The notes: generated by a model from the letters alone, not told the origin. A stretch of DNA of 64,000 nucleotides from Maritimibacter sp. 55A14 (GCF_003122205.1 NZ_QEYE01000015.1:19280-83279), one strand, 5' to 3'; positions 36,767 to 47,361 are shown, numbered from the stretch's first letter. Translations and numbers: made by a program.

Positions 36767-36914
36767 CGTCGGCGGGATACCGCGAATCACTGTGTCTGAT
36801 CTGCCGGGAGCGTGGCGGGCGAGACGCGGCCAAGCGTGCCTGCGGACCGGCTTTGCGCCGATAATCCCTTGAAATAGATGGGTTTGCGACGGATTTAACG
36901 GGAAATGTCGGCTC

Positions 36915-36935
36915 TTGGTATTTCCAGCTTACCAA
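36915..36935. promoter_or_regulatory. Inverted repeat in the ihfB promoter region
   Basis: TTGGTA at 36915-36920 and TACCAA at 36930-36935 are perfect inverted copies with a 9-base spacer, 9 bp before the likely -10 TATAGT. This position suits a regulator overlapping the -35 region. Which protein binds is unknown. Confidence 0.35.
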
Positions 36936-37011
36936 ATTTCCGACTATAGTCTCCGCTTGTATGCGCATGGTTTTCATTTGCCGTGATCGTGAATTGGGGG
37001 GACGGAACCGT

Positions 37012-37299
37012 ATGATACGCTCTGAACTGATCCAGAAGATCGCCGAAGAGAATCCCCACCTCTACCAGCGCGATGTCGAACGCATTGTGAACACCATATT
37101 CGAGGAAATCATCGAGGCCATGGCGGAGGGCAACCGGGTGGAGTTGCGCGGCTTCGGGGCGTTTTCGGTCAAGAGCCGCGACGCGCGCATCGGCCGCAAT
37201 CCGCGGACCGGCGAGGCTGTTCAGGTCGAGGCCAAATGTGTACCCTTCTTCAAGACGGGCAAGCTGCTGCGCGACAGGCTCAACGGTGGCACGTCCTGA
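37012..37299 (+). CDS. ihfB: Integration host factor subunit beta
   Basis: A 95-residue DNA-bending protein of the HU/IHF family. [22 protein letters not shown] forms the dimerising helices, [26 protein letters not shown] spans the beta arms with the DNA-intercalating Pro, and the C-terminal helix is KLLRDRLN. The position directly after rpsA is the usual one for ihfB in proteobacteria, which separates it from HU and IhfA. GGACGG precedes the ATG. Confidence 0.95.
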   Translation: MIRSELIQKIAEENPHLYQRDVERIVNTIFEEIIEAMAEGNRVELRGFGAFSVKSRDARIGRNPRTGEAVQVEAKCVPFFKTGKLLRDRLNGGTS

Positions 37300-37321
37300 G
37301 ATCTGACAGGGAACGACGTCG

Positions 37322-37663
37322 ATGCGCTATATCCGCCTGGTCTTTCTGGCCATCCTCGGCATTCTTCTGCTGACCCTCGCGCTGGCCAATCGCGGGCCAG
37401 TCACGCTGCATATGCTGCCCGAAAGCATCGCGGGCTTCGTGCCGCTGCCAAACGCGATCTCGCTGCCGGTCTTCGTGGTGATCTTCGCCGGTATCGTGCT
37501 GGGCCTGCTGATCGGCTTCGTCTGGGAATGGCTGCGCGAACACAGGCACCGCGCCGAGGCCGCACGCCAGAGGCGCGAGGCCGCGAAGCTCAAGCAGGAA
37601 GTGTCGAGCCTGCGCGAGAAAAAGGCGGATGGCCGCGACGACGTACTCGCACTGCTTGAGTGA
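37322..37663 (+). CDS. LapA domain-containing membrane protein
   Basis: A 113-residue inner-membrane protein of the LapA/DUF1049 (YciS) family. Two hydrophobic segments, about residues 3-22 and 42-66 (PVFVVIFAGIVLGLLIGFVWEW), flank the PVTLHMLPESIAGF loop, and a cytoplasmic basic coiled coil (HRAEAARQRREAAKLKQEV) ends the protein. Family members help lipopolysaccharide assembly. Its place after ihfB is conserved, and trpF follows 28 bp later. Confidence 0.85.
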   Translation: MRYIRLVFLAILGILLLTLALANRGPVTLHMLPESIAGFVPLPNAISLPVFVVIFAGIVLGLLIGFVWEWLREHRHRAEAARQRREAAKLKQEVSSLREKKADGRDDVLALLE

Positions 37664-37691
37664 TCGGCCCGGATCGGGCAGAAGGCCCGCC

Positions 37692-38339
37692 ATGAGCAAT
37701 GATATTCGCGTCAAGATCTGCGGACTGACCACCAGCGCCGACATTCCGGCCGCGCTTCTGGCGGGGGCGAGCTATCTGGGTTTTGTCTTTTTCCCGCCGT
37801 CGCCGCGCCATCTGGAACTGGACCATGCCAGCTTCATGGCCGGCACGGTACCCGAGGGCATCTGCAAGGTGGCGCTGACGGTCGATCCCGACGACTCTGC
37901 ACTCGACAAGTTGCTCGACATGGTGCCGATCGACATGTTGCAGCTACACGGCAAGGAGACGCCCGAGCGGGTCGAGGCGATCCGCGCTCGATACGGGCTG
38001 CCGGTGATGAAGGCGGTGGGTATCGGGGACGAGGGCGACCTGCCGAAACTGGCGGAATATGCGCGCGTCGCGGACCAGCTTCTGGTGGATGCCAAGCCGC
38101 CGCGGGGCTCTGCCGTTCCGGGCGGCAATGCGCTGGCCTTCGACTGGCGGCTGATCGCCGGACGGCGCTGGGTGGTGCCCTGGATGCTGGCGGGCGGCCT
38201 GACGCCAGAGAACGTGGCCGAGGCGATCCGGTTGACCGGTGCGCGGCAGGTCGATGTTTCCTCGGGCGTGGAAAGCGCGCCGGGGGTCAAGGATGCAGAG
38301 AAGATGGCGGCATTCGTGCGCGCCGCGCAAGGAGAGTGA
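37692..38339 (+). CDS. trpF: Phosphoribosylanthranilate isomerase
   Basis: Third step of tryptophan biosynthesis (EC 5.3.1.24). The 215-residue TIM barrel opens with [12 protein letters not shown], where Cys in KICG is the catalytic base, has [14 protein letters not shown], the DMLQLHG strand, VDAKPP with the catalytic Asp, and AGGLTPENV and VDVSSGVE phosphate-binding loops. It lies one base before trpB. Confidence 0.95.
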   Translation: MSNDIRVKICGLTTSADIPAALLAGASYLGFVFFPPSPRHLELDHASFMAGTVPEGICKVALTVDPDDSALDKLLDMVPIDMLQLHGKETPERVEAIRARYGLPVMKAVGIGDEGDLPKLAEYARVADQLLVDAKPPRGSAVPGGNALAFDWRLIAGRRWVVPWMLAGGLTPENVAEAIRLTGARQVDVSSGVESAPGVKDAEKMAAFVRAAQGE

Positions 38340-38340
38340 G

Positions 38341-39573
<1,233 letters not shown>

Positions 39574-39655
39574 TAAATCACGGCTTGCGGATTTTCAGGC
39601 GTTTAGCCGTGCATACCCTGAAAGCCTGGCGGAGGCCGGCATGCCGCGCCGAGCG

Positions 39656-40813
39656 TCAGAGGACATCGCGGATTTCGCGGAACATCGCGATATTGCTTTC
39701 ATGGGCGCCCGGCGCCCGGAATTCCCTGTCCGCCCCGTTGACTGCGATCACCACGCCCCGCGCCCGGTCGATAAAGATATATTGCCCATAGACGCCGCGC
39801 GCGAAGACTTCGCCCTTTGGCGCGTCGGGGGCGATCCACCATTGGTAGCCGTATTGCGTGGCCCCCGGATCGGTGGGCGCGGAGGGGGTCGTGGAGACCG
39901 CGATCCAGTTCTCCGGCACCACCCGCCGGCCGGCGATCCGCCCGCCCTGTGCCACCATCAGTCCGAAGCGCGCGAAATCGCGCGTCGTCATGTTGAGCCC
40001 GCCCAGAACGAAGGCCACGCCTTCGCCGTCGGTCAGGTAGTAGGGCGCGCGTTCCAGGCCCAGCGGTGCGATGACCTTTTCAGCCATCAACTCGTGAATG
40101 CTGCGGCCGGTCGCGCCGCGGATCACCATCCCGATCACATGCGTGTCGATGGAGACGTAATGCCAGTCCGCGCCCGGTGCGGCGCGGGTCCGGTCCAGCC
40201 CGGCGGCGAAGCCGTCCATGGAAGACCCCAGCGCCAGAACCCGGCCCATGCGGTTGATGTCGGACCAGAAATCGAAATAGTCCTCGTTGAACTCGACCCC
40301 GCTGGCCATCTGCACGACGTCGCGCAGCCGGGCACCGTCATAGGCCGAGCCGCGCAGGTCCGGTGCATAGTCGGTCACCGGCACGTCGAGCGAGGCGACC
40401 GCGCCTTCCTCCAGCAGCACGCCCAGAAGGATGGAGAGGTAGCTCTTGGCCACCGACCAGGAGATGCGCCGGTCATCGGGCGCCGTGCCCAGCCGGTAGC
40501 GCTCCGCCGCGATCCTCCCGTCCTTGAGCACCACCAGCCCGGTGACGGCGCGCGCCTCCATCCAGGCGTCGAGGCCCGCGGGCATCGGGCGCGGGTCTTC
40601 GGGCAGGGCGGTGACGGGATGCGGGCCGCGCGGTAGCTCGCGATGAAGGAAGAGCCCGTCCATATTGCTGAAATTCTGAACGATCCGATCCTCGGCGAAT
40701 AGCGAATTGACCGCCAACAGCCGGGTCACCTCCTCGCGTTTCCAGAGCGCCGCCGCGGCCAGAACCAGCAGGACCACCAGCCCGGCGCGCAGGATCTTCT
40801 TCACGAGCCGCAT
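39656..40813 (-). CDS. Serine hydrolase, beta-lactamase class C-like
   Basis: A 385-residue penicillin-binding-protein-like hydrolase with one N-terminal membrane anchor (about residues 5-23, ILRAGLVVLLVLAAAALW). The SxxK motif is SVAK within RISWSVAKSYLSILLG; a second motif near HYVSIDTH fits the YxN/YxS position, and YGYQWWI with GVYGQYIFID stand near the third. Unlike true AmpC it lacks a clear KTG, so an esterase or peptidase is as likely as a beta-lactamase. The start is set by GGGGAGGA upstream. It is convergent with trpB. Confidence 0.85.
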   Translation of the reverse strand: MRLVKKILRAGLVVLLVLAAAALWKREEVTRLLAVNSLFAEDRIVQNFSNMDGLFLHRELPRGPHPVTALPEDPRPMPAGLDAWMEARAVTGLVVLKDGRIAAERYRLGTAPDDRRISWSVAKSYLSILLGVLLEEGAVASLDVPVTDYAPDLRGSAYDGARLRDVVQMASGVEFNEDYFDFWSDINRMGRVLALGSSMDGFAAGLDRTRAAPGADWHYVSIDTHVIGMVIRGATGRSIHELMAEKVIAPLGLERAPYYLTDGEGVAFVLGGLNMTTRDFARFGLMVAQGGRIAGRRVVPENWIAVSTTPSAPTDPGATQYGYQWWIAPDAPKGEVFARGVYGQYIFIDRARGVVIAVNGADREFRAPGAHESNIAMFREIRDVL

Positions 40814-40865
40814 GTTCCGTCCTCCCCGGCGGAAGAAAAGCACCGGGGTCCGGGGCGGGCAAGCG

Positions 40866-41270
40866 TTACTCTGCGGCAGGTCCGCCATCCGTGCCCGCGA
40901 GGGCGTGTTCGCGGAGCACCTCAAGCGGCACGATGTCGAGCGCGGCGGCATGGGTGGCCGTGAGCTTCACCTTCGGCGCGCAACCCTCGTCATGGGCTTG
41001 CAGGAAGCGCCCTGCGCAGAGGCACCACTGATCGCCGGGCTTCAGACCGTTGAAGCCGAACTCGGGCCGCGGCGTGGACAGGTCGTTGCCGACATATTTG
41101 GAATAGGCCAGAAACTCTGCGGTCATCACCGCGCAGACAGTGTGGCTGCCCCTGTCCTGCGGCCCGGTATCGCAGCAGCCGTTGCGGAAGAACCCGGTCA
41201 CGGGTGCGGTGGAGCAGAGCGTCAGCGGTCCGCCCAGCACGTTCACCGAGGGCGTTTTGTCCGGCAGCAT
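40866..41270 (-). CDS. DUF2237 family protein
   Basis: A 134-residue protein of a widespread uncharacterised family. Diagnostic blocks are NVLGGPLTLCSTAPVTGF, RNGCCDTGPQDRGSHTVCAV, GNDLSTPRPEFGF and LKPGDQWCLCAGRW-like WCLCAGRFLQA, with several conserved cysteines. The role is unknown, although the Cys pattern suggests metal or redox chemistry. It begins one base after the CDGSH gene stop and is probably cotranscribed with it. Confidence 0.9.
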   Translation of the reverse strand: MLPDKTPSVNVLGGPLTLCSTAPVTGFFRNGCCDTGPQDRGSHTVCAVMTAEFLAYSKYVGNDLSTPRPEFGFNGLKPGDQWCLCAGRFLQAHDEGCAPKVKLTATHAAALDIVPLEVLREHALAGTDGGPAAE

Positions 41271-41271
41271 G

Positions 41272-41514
41272 TCAAAGCCCCTTGTGGCTGCCGTCGCAGA
41301 GCGGCGCGCCGGCCGACCGCTTGCAGCCGCAGAAAAAGACGCGGCGGCTCTCGGGGGCCTGCCATTTCACCGGCTGGAACCCGGTGCCCTTGTGGCTGCC
41401 GTCGCAGAACGGCTGGTTCGCGGAGCGGCCGCAGGCGCACCAGAAGTAGTTCTTCCCGGCCTCGACCTCGATGGGGTAGGGCGCCTTCTGTGCGATCTCG
41501 GGCGTGTCGGACAT
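41272..41514 (-). CDS. Double CDGSH iron-sulfur domain protein
   Basis: An 80-residue protein with two CDGSH motifs, each with the three-Cys-one-His set that holds a [2Fe-2S] cluster: C26, C28, C37, H41 (CACGRSANQPFCDGSH) and C62, C64, C73, H77 (CGCKRSAGAPLCDGSH). It has no membrane anchor. Such mitoNEET-like proteins transfer electrons or clusters. It is followed directly by DUF2237, an association that may point to a shared redox role. Confidence 0.93.
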   Translation of the reverse strand: MSDTPEIAQKAPYPIEVEAGKNYFWCACGRSANQPFCDGSHKGTGFQPVKWQAPESRRVFFCGCKRSAGAPLCDGSHKGL

Positions 41515-41549
41515 CTCGTGATCCTCCTCTGGGTATCCGGCCCGGTGGG

Positions 41550-42236
41550 TCACCGGAACCTGTCGACCAGCTTTTGCAGGGCCGAGCGCGGCGGCTCTCG
41601 CGGCTCCGCTTCCGGCTTCGGCGCGGGTTCCGGGCCGCGTTCCGGCTTCGGGGTGGTGGACGATCGCGGCGGCGCGGTGCGCAGCGCGACCGCGTTCATG
41701 AACCGCCCGCCATCGCCCTCGGCCAGCGCGGCGGCGCCGTCGCTGATGCCACGCAGCAGATCGTCCAGCCAATCGCGGTCGGACTGCGCGAAATCGTGCA
41801 GCACATAGCCCGAGACCAGTTCCTTGCGGCCCGGGTGCCCGATGCCCAGCCGCACGCGGGTGAAGTCCGGCCCGACATGCGCATGCATCGAGCGCAACCC
41901 GTTATGCCCGGCATGGCCGCCGCCCTGCTTGACACGCAGCTTGCCGGGGGCAAGGTCCAGTTCGTCATGGAAGACGATCACATCCTGCGGGTCGAGCTTG
42001 AAGAAACGCATCGCCTCGCCCACGGACTGGCCCGAGAGGTTCATGAAGGTCTCGGGCTTGAGCAGTATGACCTTCTCGTGGCCCAGACGGCCTTCGGCGA
42101 TCTGGCCCTGGAACTTGGCGCGCCAGGGCGTGAACCCGTGATCGGCGGCGATCCGGTCCACGGCCATGAAGCCGATATTGTGCCGGTTGGCGGCGTATTT
42201 CCGGCCGGGATTTCCCAGCCCGACGATCAGTTTCAC
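41550..42236 (-). CDS. pth: Peptidyl-tRNA hydrolase
   Basis: Recycles peptidyl-tRNA released from stalled ribosomes (EC 3.1.1.29). [20 protein letters not shown] contains the catalytic His19; the Asn of FMNLSGQSV and the Asp of VFHDELDL complete the site, with [13 protein letters not shown] following. The 228-residue protein carries a Pro/Glu-rich C-terminal extension (about residues 190-228) beyond the core. It starts with GTG at 42236, with AAGGAG nine bases upstream. In many genomes it follows rplY, which here lies about 870 bp away with an FkbM gene between. Confidence 0.93.
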   Translation of the reverse strand: MKLIVGLGNPGRKYAANRHNIGFMAVDRIAADHGFTPWRAKFQGQIAEGRLGHEKVILLKPETFMNLSGQSVGEAMRFFKLDPQDVIVFHDELDLAPGKLRVKQGGGHAGHNGLRSMHAHVGPDFTRVRLGIGHPGRKELVSGYVLHDFAQSDRDWLDDLLRGISDGAAALAEGDGGRFMNAVALRTAPPRSSTTPKPERGPEPAPKPEAEPREPPRSALQKLVDRFR

Positions 42237-42338
42237 CGCGCGCGCTCCTTCATGTTTCCCGGCCGCCGGGATAGTGTGAACATATTGGCCCGCCCGCCGC
42301 GATGCAATGCGCGGGCCGGCGGCAGCGAGGGCGCCCGG

Positions 42339-43016
42339 ATGGCTGAGTTCCAGATCGACGGCATCGCCTTGGAGGTGCCGGACGCGCAGTTGACGGACGC
42401 GCTGCGCAAGGCGATGGGCGCCGGTCTCTACGAGCATGTCGAGGCCCGCGCGGTGGCGCAGCATGTCCGGCCCGGCGACCGGGTGCTGGAACTGGGGGCC
42501 GGTGCGGGCTTCATCGCGGCGCAGATTGCACGGCGTGCGGGCGCGGCGGGGCTGCTGAGCGTGGAGGCCAACCCGGCGATGATCCCGGTGATCAAGGGCA
42601 ATCTCGCCCGCAACGGGGCGCAGGCGGTATCGCTGCTGCACGGGGCAGTGGTGCCCGACGGCTATGAGGGCGACGAAATCGGCCTGCACGTGCCGGCGGG
42701 GTTCTGGGCCGCATCGCTCGCCGCGCCGGCGCTGAAGTCGCGCCGGACCGTGCAGGTGCCGGCGCTGCGCCTCGGGCAACTGCTGGAGCGTCACCGCCCC
42801 GACGTGGTCGTCATGGATATCGAGGGCGCCGAGGAGTTTCTTTTCGAGCAGCCCTGGCCCGGCTATCTCCGGGTGCTGGTGCTGGAGTTGCATCCGCGCC
42901 GCTATCCCGCCTCCACCGTGCAGCGCATCTTCGACTGCATGTCCGCATCGGGCCTGTGCTATGTGGCGGACGGCTCGCGCGGGGCCGTGGTGGTGTTCAG
43001 CCGGGTGACGGAGTAG
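42339..43016 (+). CDS. FkbM family methyltransferase
   Basis: A 225-residue SAM-dependent methyltransferase of the FkbM type. The SAM-binding motif is [16 protein letters not shown] near residue 50, [20 protein letters not shown] gives the acidic ribose-binding residue and following helix, and [13 protein letters not shown] near residue 160 is characteristic of the family. The acceptor is unknown; related enzymes methylate hydroxyls of sugars or polyketides. It is inserted between the minus-strand pth and rplY genes, in opposite orientation. Confidence 0.87.
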   Translation: MAEFQIDGIALEVPDAQLTDALRKAMGAGLYEHVEARAVAQHVRPGDRVLELGAGAGFIAAQIARRAGAAGLLSVEANPAMIPVIKGNLARNGAQAVSLLHGAVVPDGYEGDEIGLHVPAGFWAASLAAPALKSRRTVQVPALRLGQLLERHRPDVVVMDIEGAEEFLFEQPWPGYLRVLVLELHPRRYPASTVQRIFDCMSASGLCYVADGSRGAVVVFSRVTE

Positions 43017-43052
43017 GTCTCCGCCGGATCGCGCGGGGCGCGGGCATGAAAG

Positions 43053-43085
43053 AAGGGCGCGAAACCCGGTTCCGCGCCCTTTCCC
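43053..43085. terminator. Bidirectional hairpin terminator between fkbM-like gene and rplY
   Basis: AAGGGCGCG (43053-43061) pairs with CGCGCCCTT (43073-43081), nine base pairs, then TTCCC on the plus strand. It sits between two convergent genes and could end both transcripts. Confidence 0.65.
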
Positions 43086-43105
43086 AATTCCAGTGCGGTG
43101 CGTTT

Positions 43106-43777
43106 CTACGCCTCGTCGCCGGCCTCTTCCTCGGTCTCGGCCTCGGGCGCCTCGTCCGCTGCCGCCGCCTCTTCTTCGGCTTCCTCGTCCTCTTCGGAGC
43201 GCAGGCTCGACGGGGCGGAGATGCTGGCGATCACGAAATCGCGGTCGGTGATCATCGGGCGCGTGCCCTCGGGCAGGGTGATCATCGAGATGGTCGCAGT
43301 GTCGCCGATCTCCATTTCCGAAATGTCGAGCGTGAGGCTCTCGGGGATGTCGCCCGCGGTCACTTTCAGCTCGACTTCCGGGCGCATGACGGTCAGCACG
43401 CCGCCCTTGCGGAGGCCGGGGGCGGTGTCCTCGCCCACGATCTCGACCGGGATGAAGAGGTTGACGCGCGAGGTCCGGCGCAGGCGCATCAGGTCAAGAT
43501 GGGTCGGCAGATCCTTCACCACGTCGCGCTGGACGCCGCGGCAGATGACCCGAACGTCCTCCAAGCCTTCGACCTTGAGGTTGAAGAGCGTGGACAGGAA
43601 CCGGCCCGCCTTCAGGCGCTTCACGAGTTGGTTGTACTGGATGTTGATCGGCTGCGGATCGCCGCCGCCGCCATATACGATGCCGGGTACGAGATGCTCG
43701 CGGCGAGCTTGACGGGCGGCCCCCTTGCCTGTCCCCGTTCGTACCGTGGCGATGAGATCCGGGATCTGTCCGGCCAT
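43106..43777 (-). CDS. rplY: 50S ribosomal protein L25/general stress protein Ctc
   Basis: A 223-residue Ctc-type L25 that binds 5S rRNA. The N-terminal L25 domain ([27 protein letters not shown]) is followed by the C-terminal TL5-like domain ([39 protein letters not shown]) and a very acidic Glu/Ala tail of about 35 residues. AGGAG precedes the ATG at 43777. Confidence 0.94.
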   Translation of the reverse strand: MAGQIPDLIATVRTGTGKGAARQARREHLVPGIVYGGGGDPQPINIQYNQLVKRLKAGRFLSTLFNLKVEGLEDVRVICRGVQRDVVKDLPTHLDLMRLRRTSRVNLFIPVEIVGEDTAPGLRKGGVLTVMRPEVELKVTAGDIPESLTLDISEMEIGDTATISMITLPEGTRPMITDRDFVIASISAPSSLRSEEDEEAEEEAAAADEAPEAETEEEAGDEA

Positions 43778-44006
43778 GGTCGTTCTCCTGAGTTTGAAAG
43801 GGCATCCTCCAAGGGTGTATGCCCGGTGAAACCGCGCGTATAGGCGGTTTGGCGTGGTTTGAAAAGGGGCGAAATCGGCCAAGCGGATCATTTGCGGCGC
43901 TTTGGCGTTGACAATGCAAAGTGAAATAGTCAGGTATGGAGCGAAATCGCCCTCTGCCGCGCGCCATTCCGTACCGCCCGCGCGCGGCCGCAACCCCGAG
44001 GTGGCC

Positions 44007-44258
44007 ATGATCGTATGCCATTGTACCGGTATCACAGACCGCGAGATACGCGAAGCGGTGGACTGGATGCGTCTCGCGGACCCATATGGTATAGTGACGG
44101 CGGGCAGGGTCTACCGGGCGCTGGGTAAGCGCCCGGAGTGCGGCGGATGTATGCCGCTCTTCCTTGAAGAAATGTCGGAGAACAATAGTTTTTCGGTTCC
44201 GGCCACGCCGCAAGTCCCGAACCTCGCAAGCACAGGAGATGCCAGCAATGAAGGGTGA
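44007..44258 (+). CDS. Bacterioferritin-associated ferredoxin
   Basis: An 83-residue protein with a BFD-type [2Fe-2S] site: C4, C6 (IVCHCTG), C45 and C48 (ECGGC). BFD reduces the bacterioferritin haem to release stored iron. The ATG at 44007 is preceded by CGAGGTG. Its end overlaps the bfr start by 11 bases, a direct sign of joint function. A TTGACA lies about 95 bp upstream (43908), but the matching -10 is unclear. Confidence 0.93.
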   Translation: MIVCHCTGITDREIREAVDWMRLADPYGIVTAGRVYRALGKRPECGGCMPLFLEEMSENNSFSVPATPQVPNLASTGDASNEG

Positions 44259-44733
44259 CGCCAAGGTAATCGAATATCTCAACAAGGCCCTGCGGAGCGA
44301 ATTGACAGCGGTCAGCCAGTATTGGCTGCATTACCGGTTACAGGAAGACTGGGGCTATGGCCACGTCGCGTCCAAGTCGCGTGAGGAAAGCATCGAGGAG
44401 ATGCACCATGCCGACAAGCTGATCGAGCGCATCATCTTCCTGGGCGGGCATCCCAACCTCCAGAAACTTGACCCGCTGCGCATCGGCCAGAATCTCAAGG
44501 AGACACTGGATGCCGATCTGGCAGCCGAGCACGACGCGCGCACGCTCTATATCGAGGCGCGCGATCATTGCGACAGCGTGAGCGACTACGTGTCGAAGAA
44601 TCTGTTCGAGGAACTGATCGCCGACGAGGAAGGCCATATAGACTTCCTGGAAACCCAACTCGACCTTTACGGAGATCTGGGCGCGGAACGCTACGCGCTG
44701 CTCAACGCCAGTCCCGCCGACAGCGCGGAATGA
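44248..44733 (+). CDS. bfr: Bacterioferritin
   Basis: The iron-storage cage protein, 161 residues. Haem ligand Met52 and ferroxidase residues Glu18, Glu51 and His54 fall at the family positions ([18 protein letters not shown]), with Glu94 (AEHDARTLY) and the later [15 protein letters not shown] supplying the rest. AGGAG precedes the ATG. Coupled with the ferredoxin gene upstream; both probably answer to iron status through Irr or a related regulator, although no operator is evident. Confidence 0.95.
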   Translation: MKGDAKVIEYLNKALRSELTAVSQYWLHYRLQEDWGYGHVASKSREESIEEMHHADKLIERIIFLGGHPNLQKLDPLRIGQNLKETLDADLAAEHDARTLYIEARDHCDSVSDYVSKNLFEELIADEEGHIDFLETQLDLYGDLGAERYALLNASPADSAE

Positions 44734-44752
44734 GACTACGGCGCGGGTGCGG

Positions 44753-45916
44753 CTATTGCCAGTCGCCCGCGAAATCCTTCGGGATCAGCAGGTCGCCGCG
44801 GTCGAGCGCGGTCACGTCGCGCTTACCGCTGAGCGCCATTGAGGTGTCCAGTTCCTTGTGGATGATCTCCAGCGCCTTGGTCACACCGGACTCGCCCATC
44901 GCGCCCAACCCGTAGACGAAGGCACGGCCGATATAGGTGCCTTTCGCGCCCATCGCGATGGCCTTGAGCACATCCTGCCCGGACCGGATGCCGCTGTCGA
45001 AATGCACCTCGACCTTGTCGCCGACGGCGTCCACGATCTCCTGCAACATGCGGATGGACGAAAGCGCGCCATCCTGCTGGCGCCCGCCGTGGTTCGACAC
45101 GACGATGGCGTCGGCGCCCATCTCGGCTGCGCGGCGGGCGTCCTCGACATCGAGAATGCCCTTCAGGATCACCTTGCCGTCCCACATCTCCATGATCTTG
45201 CCGATCCGTACCCAGTCGAGCGAGGGATCGAATGCCTCGGCCGTCCAGGACGACAGCGAGGCCGGGTCGCTCACACCCTTGGCATGGCCCACCACATTGC
45301 CGAAGGAATGGCGCTTGGTGCCCAGCATGCCGAGCCCCCATTGCACCTTGGTCATCATGTTGGCGATGGATCTGGGCGTCAGCTTGGGCGGCGCGGAGAG
45401 GCCGTTTTTCAGGTCCCGATGCCGCTGGCCGAGGACCTGCAGATCGACGGTGATGACCAGGGCCGAGCACTTGGCGGCCTTCGCGCGGTCGATCAGGTTC
45501 TTCATGAACGTGTCGTCGCGCAGCGTGTAGACCTGAAACCAGAAGGGCTTTTCAGTATGCGCGGCCACGTCCTCGATCGAGCAGATCGACATCGTCGAGA
45601 GTGTGTAAGGCACCCCGAACTTTTCGGCCGCCCGGGCGGCCTTGATCTCGCCATCGGCGCATTGCATTCCCGTCAGCCCGACCGGGGCCAGGGCCACGGG
45701 CATGGTCACATCCTCGCCGATCATCCGGCTGGCGGTGGAGCGCCCGGCCATGTCCACCGCGACGCGCTGGCGCAGACGGATGCGGTCGAAATCCGTGATG
45801 TTTTCGCGGAAGGTCTGTTCCGTCCAGCTTCCCGACTCGGTGTAGTCGTAGAACATGCGTGGGGTCTTGCGGGCATAAACGCGGCGCAGGTCTTCGATGC
45901 AGGTCATCACGGGCAT
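44753..45916 (-). CDS. lldD: L-lactate dehydrogenase (FMN-dependent alpha-hydroxy-acid dehydrogenase)
   Basis: Oxidises L-lactate to pyruvate and passes electrons to the respiratory chain. The 387-residue TIM barrel has YDYTESGSWTEQTFREN at the start, ALAPVGLTGM, LVITVDLQVLGQRHRD, KGILDVEDA with the FMN-contacting Lys, and the catalytic His in IVVSNHGGRQQDG. AGGAG lies seven bases before the ATG. The palindrome at 45935-45951 just upstream is a likely operator for an LldR-type repressor. No lldR gene is in the window. Confidence 0.92.
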   Translation of the reverse strand: MPVMTCIEDLRRVYARKTPRMFYDYTESGSWTEQTFRENITDFDRIRLRQRVAVDMAGRSTASRMIGEDVTMPVALAPVGLTGMQCADGEIKAARAAEKFGVPYTLSTMSICSIEDVAAHTEKPFWFQVYTLRDDTFMKNLIDRAKAAKCSALVITVDLQVLGQRHRDLKNGLSAPPKLTPRSIANMMTKVQWGLGMLGTKRHSFGNVVGHAKGVSDPASLSSWTAEAFDPSLDWVRIGKIMEMWDGKVILKGILDVEDARRAAEMGADAIVVSNHGGRQQDGALSSIRMLQEIVDAVGDKVEVHFDSGIRSGQDVLKAIAMGAKGTYIGRAFVYGLGAMGESGVTKALEIIHKELDTSMALSGKRDVTALDRGDLLIPKDFAGDWQ

Positions 45917-45934
45917 AGGCTGGCTCCTATTATT

Positions 45935-45951
45935 GGTAAAATGTTTTTACC
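45935..45951. promoter_or_regulatory. Palindromic operator candidate upstream of lldD
   Basis: GGTAAAATGTTTTTACC is a perfect palindrome of two 7-base arms around TGT, 19 bases before the lldD start. Arms of this type are recognised by GntR/FadR-subfamily repressors such as LldR. Regulator identity is inferred. Confidence 0.5.
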
Positions 45952-45998
45952 GCTTGGGGGCCATTCCCGCAATGCGACAGGATGTGCCCCCACGGATG

Positions 45999-46790
45999 TC
46001 AGGCCCGGTGCGCGCCCTCGGCCAGCCCGCGCACGAAATCGAGAACCTCGGCCGGGCTGCGGCCCGCCGCAATTTCACCGACGATGGCCGATCCCACCAC
46101 CGCGCCATCGGCCACGCGCGCGATCACCTCGGATCTCTCCGGTGTGCGGATGCCGAAGCCCACGATCACCGGCAGGTCGGTCTGTGCCTTGATCCGGGCG
46201 ACTTCCGGGCCGACATCGGCGGCCTCGGCCGCGGCGGCGCCGGTGATCCCGGTGATCGAGACGTAATAGACGAAGCCCGACGTATTGGTCAGCACCTTGG
46301 GCAGGCGCTTTTCGTCGGTGGTGGGGGTGGCCAGGCGGATGAAATTGAGCCCTGCGGCCTGTGCGGGAATGCAGAGTTCGCTGTCTTCCTCGGGCGGCAG
46401 ATCCACCACGATCAGCCCGTCGATGCCGGCGGCCCTGGCATCCTTCAGGAACCTGTCCACGCCGTGATTGTAGATCGGGTTGTAATAGCCCATCAGCACG
46501 ATCGGCGTGGTATCGTCTTCCTCCCGGAAGGCGCGCGCCATCGCCAGCGTCTTCTTCAGTGTCTGCCCGCCGGCCAGTGCCCGTTGTCCGGCAAGCTGGA
46601 TCGTCGGGCCGTCGGCCATCGGGTCGGTGAAGGGCTGGCCGAGTTCAATGATGTCGACGCCCGCGCCGGGCAGCCCTTTGATGATCTCCAGCGAGGTCGC
46701 GTAATCCGGGTCACCGGCCATGACATAGGCCACGAAAGCCTTCCGGCCCTCGGCATTCAGGGCGGCGAACTTGGCGTCTATACGGGTCAT
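45999..46790 (-). CDS. trpA: Tryptophan synthase alpha subunit
   Basis: Cleaves indole-3-glycerol phosphate to indole (EC 4.2.1.20). The 263-residue TIM barrel has [20 protein letters not shown] with the catalytic Glu and Asp (Glu near 49, Asp near 60), [22 protein letters not shown] and the phosphate-binding VGFGIRTPE. The common SMITGVTG-type loop reads [15 protein letters not shown] precedes the ATG. It is separated from trpB by about 6 kb and lies on the other strand. Confidence 0.95.
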   Translation of the reverse strand: MTRIDAKFAALNAEGRKAFVAYVMAGDPDYATSLEIIKGLPGAGVDIIELGQPFTDPMADGPTIQLAGQRALAGGQTLKKTLAMARAFREEDDTTPIVLMGYYNPIYNHGVDRFLKDARAAGIDGLIVVDLPPEEDSELCIPAQAAGLNFIRLATPTTDEKRLPKVLTNTSGFVYYVSITGITGAAAAEAADVGPEVARIKAQTDLPVIVGFGIRTPERSEVIARVADGAVVGSAIVGEIAAGRSPAEVLDFVRGLAEGAHRA

Positions 46791-46878
46791 GCGGTATCCT
46801 CGGGCTGCGTCCGCACCGGCTTGCCGGAACTGGCGAGGAAAATCAATTCCTCTTGAACACGGTCCCGGCGCGCGTGTC

Positions 46879-47361
46879 CTAGAAGGCCCGGTGGAGCCGC
46901 AGAGAGACGGTGTTGACCCCCGGATTGAAATCTTCCGTGCCCGCGTTTGACTTATGGTCGATCGACAGCGACAGGCCATAGCCGCCGTCCAGCCTGTAGC
47001 CCAGCGCCGCGAGGCTGCGGATCTGGAAATGCCCGCCCAGGCGGGACTCGCGCTCACCGGCCTCGTAGTAACCCGGCAACACGCTGCCTTCCACGAACCA
47101 GCGCTCGCCCAGATCGGCGCGCGCCGCGATCCCTGCGCCGACCCAGACATCGCCATTGCCGTGGAGGCCGGCGGCGACGCCGAAATTCAGGCCGATGGCG
47201 CCCAAGCGCGTGAAGGGATCGGCGTGATACTCGCCCGTCAGGCCCGCCTCGTCCCCCGCGCCGCGCGAGAAATCGACATAGCCGGCGCCCAGGATGAATT
47301 CCCCGGCCGCCGCGGGTTGAAATCCGGCCAGCAGGAAGGCCAGGGTCAGCATGCGTTTCAT
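46879..47361 (-). CDS. PagL-like acyloxyacyl hydrolase family outer-membrane protein
   Basis: A 160-residue predicted eight-stranded outer-membrane barrel with a signal peptide ([16 protein letters not shown]) and a terminal Phe. The C-terminal segment [20 protein letters not shown] matches the lipid A 3-O-deacylase (PagL) signature HxSNAG. The His and Ser of the PagL triad are present, but the Glu expected 14 residues after the His is an Asn, so deacylase activity is uncertain. GGAG eight bases before the ATG at 47361 fixes the start. It could trim lipid A or be a structural relative. Confidence 0.75.
   Translation of the reverse strand: MKRMLTLAFLLAGFQPAAAGEFILGAGYVDFSRGAGDEAGLTGEYHADPFTRLGAIGLNFGVAAGLHGNGDVWVGAGIAARADLGERWFVEGSVLPGYYEAGERESRLGGHFQIRSLAALGYRLDGGYGLSLSIDHKSNAGTEDFNPGVNTVSLRLHRAF

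Larger units (their letters stand above)
36699..37011. other. rpsA-ihfB intergenic region
   Basis: About 313 bp without a gene. It holds the rpsA terminator at its left end and an AT-rich stretch from about 36870. There a TATAGT (36945-36950) could be the -10 of ihfB, though no good -35 is visible, and an inverted repeat TTGGTA/TACCAA lies at 36915-36935. Confidence 0.6.

Noticed and set aside
39579..39615. Possible terminator between trpB and the serine hydrolase gene (CACGGC/GCCGTG)
   Set aside because: The stem is only six base pairs with a loop of about 20 bases and no T-run.
43908..43940. Promoter for bfd-bfr starting at TTGACA
   Set aside because: The -35 is perfect, but no acceptable -10 lies 16-18 bases downstream, so it was not listed as a feature.
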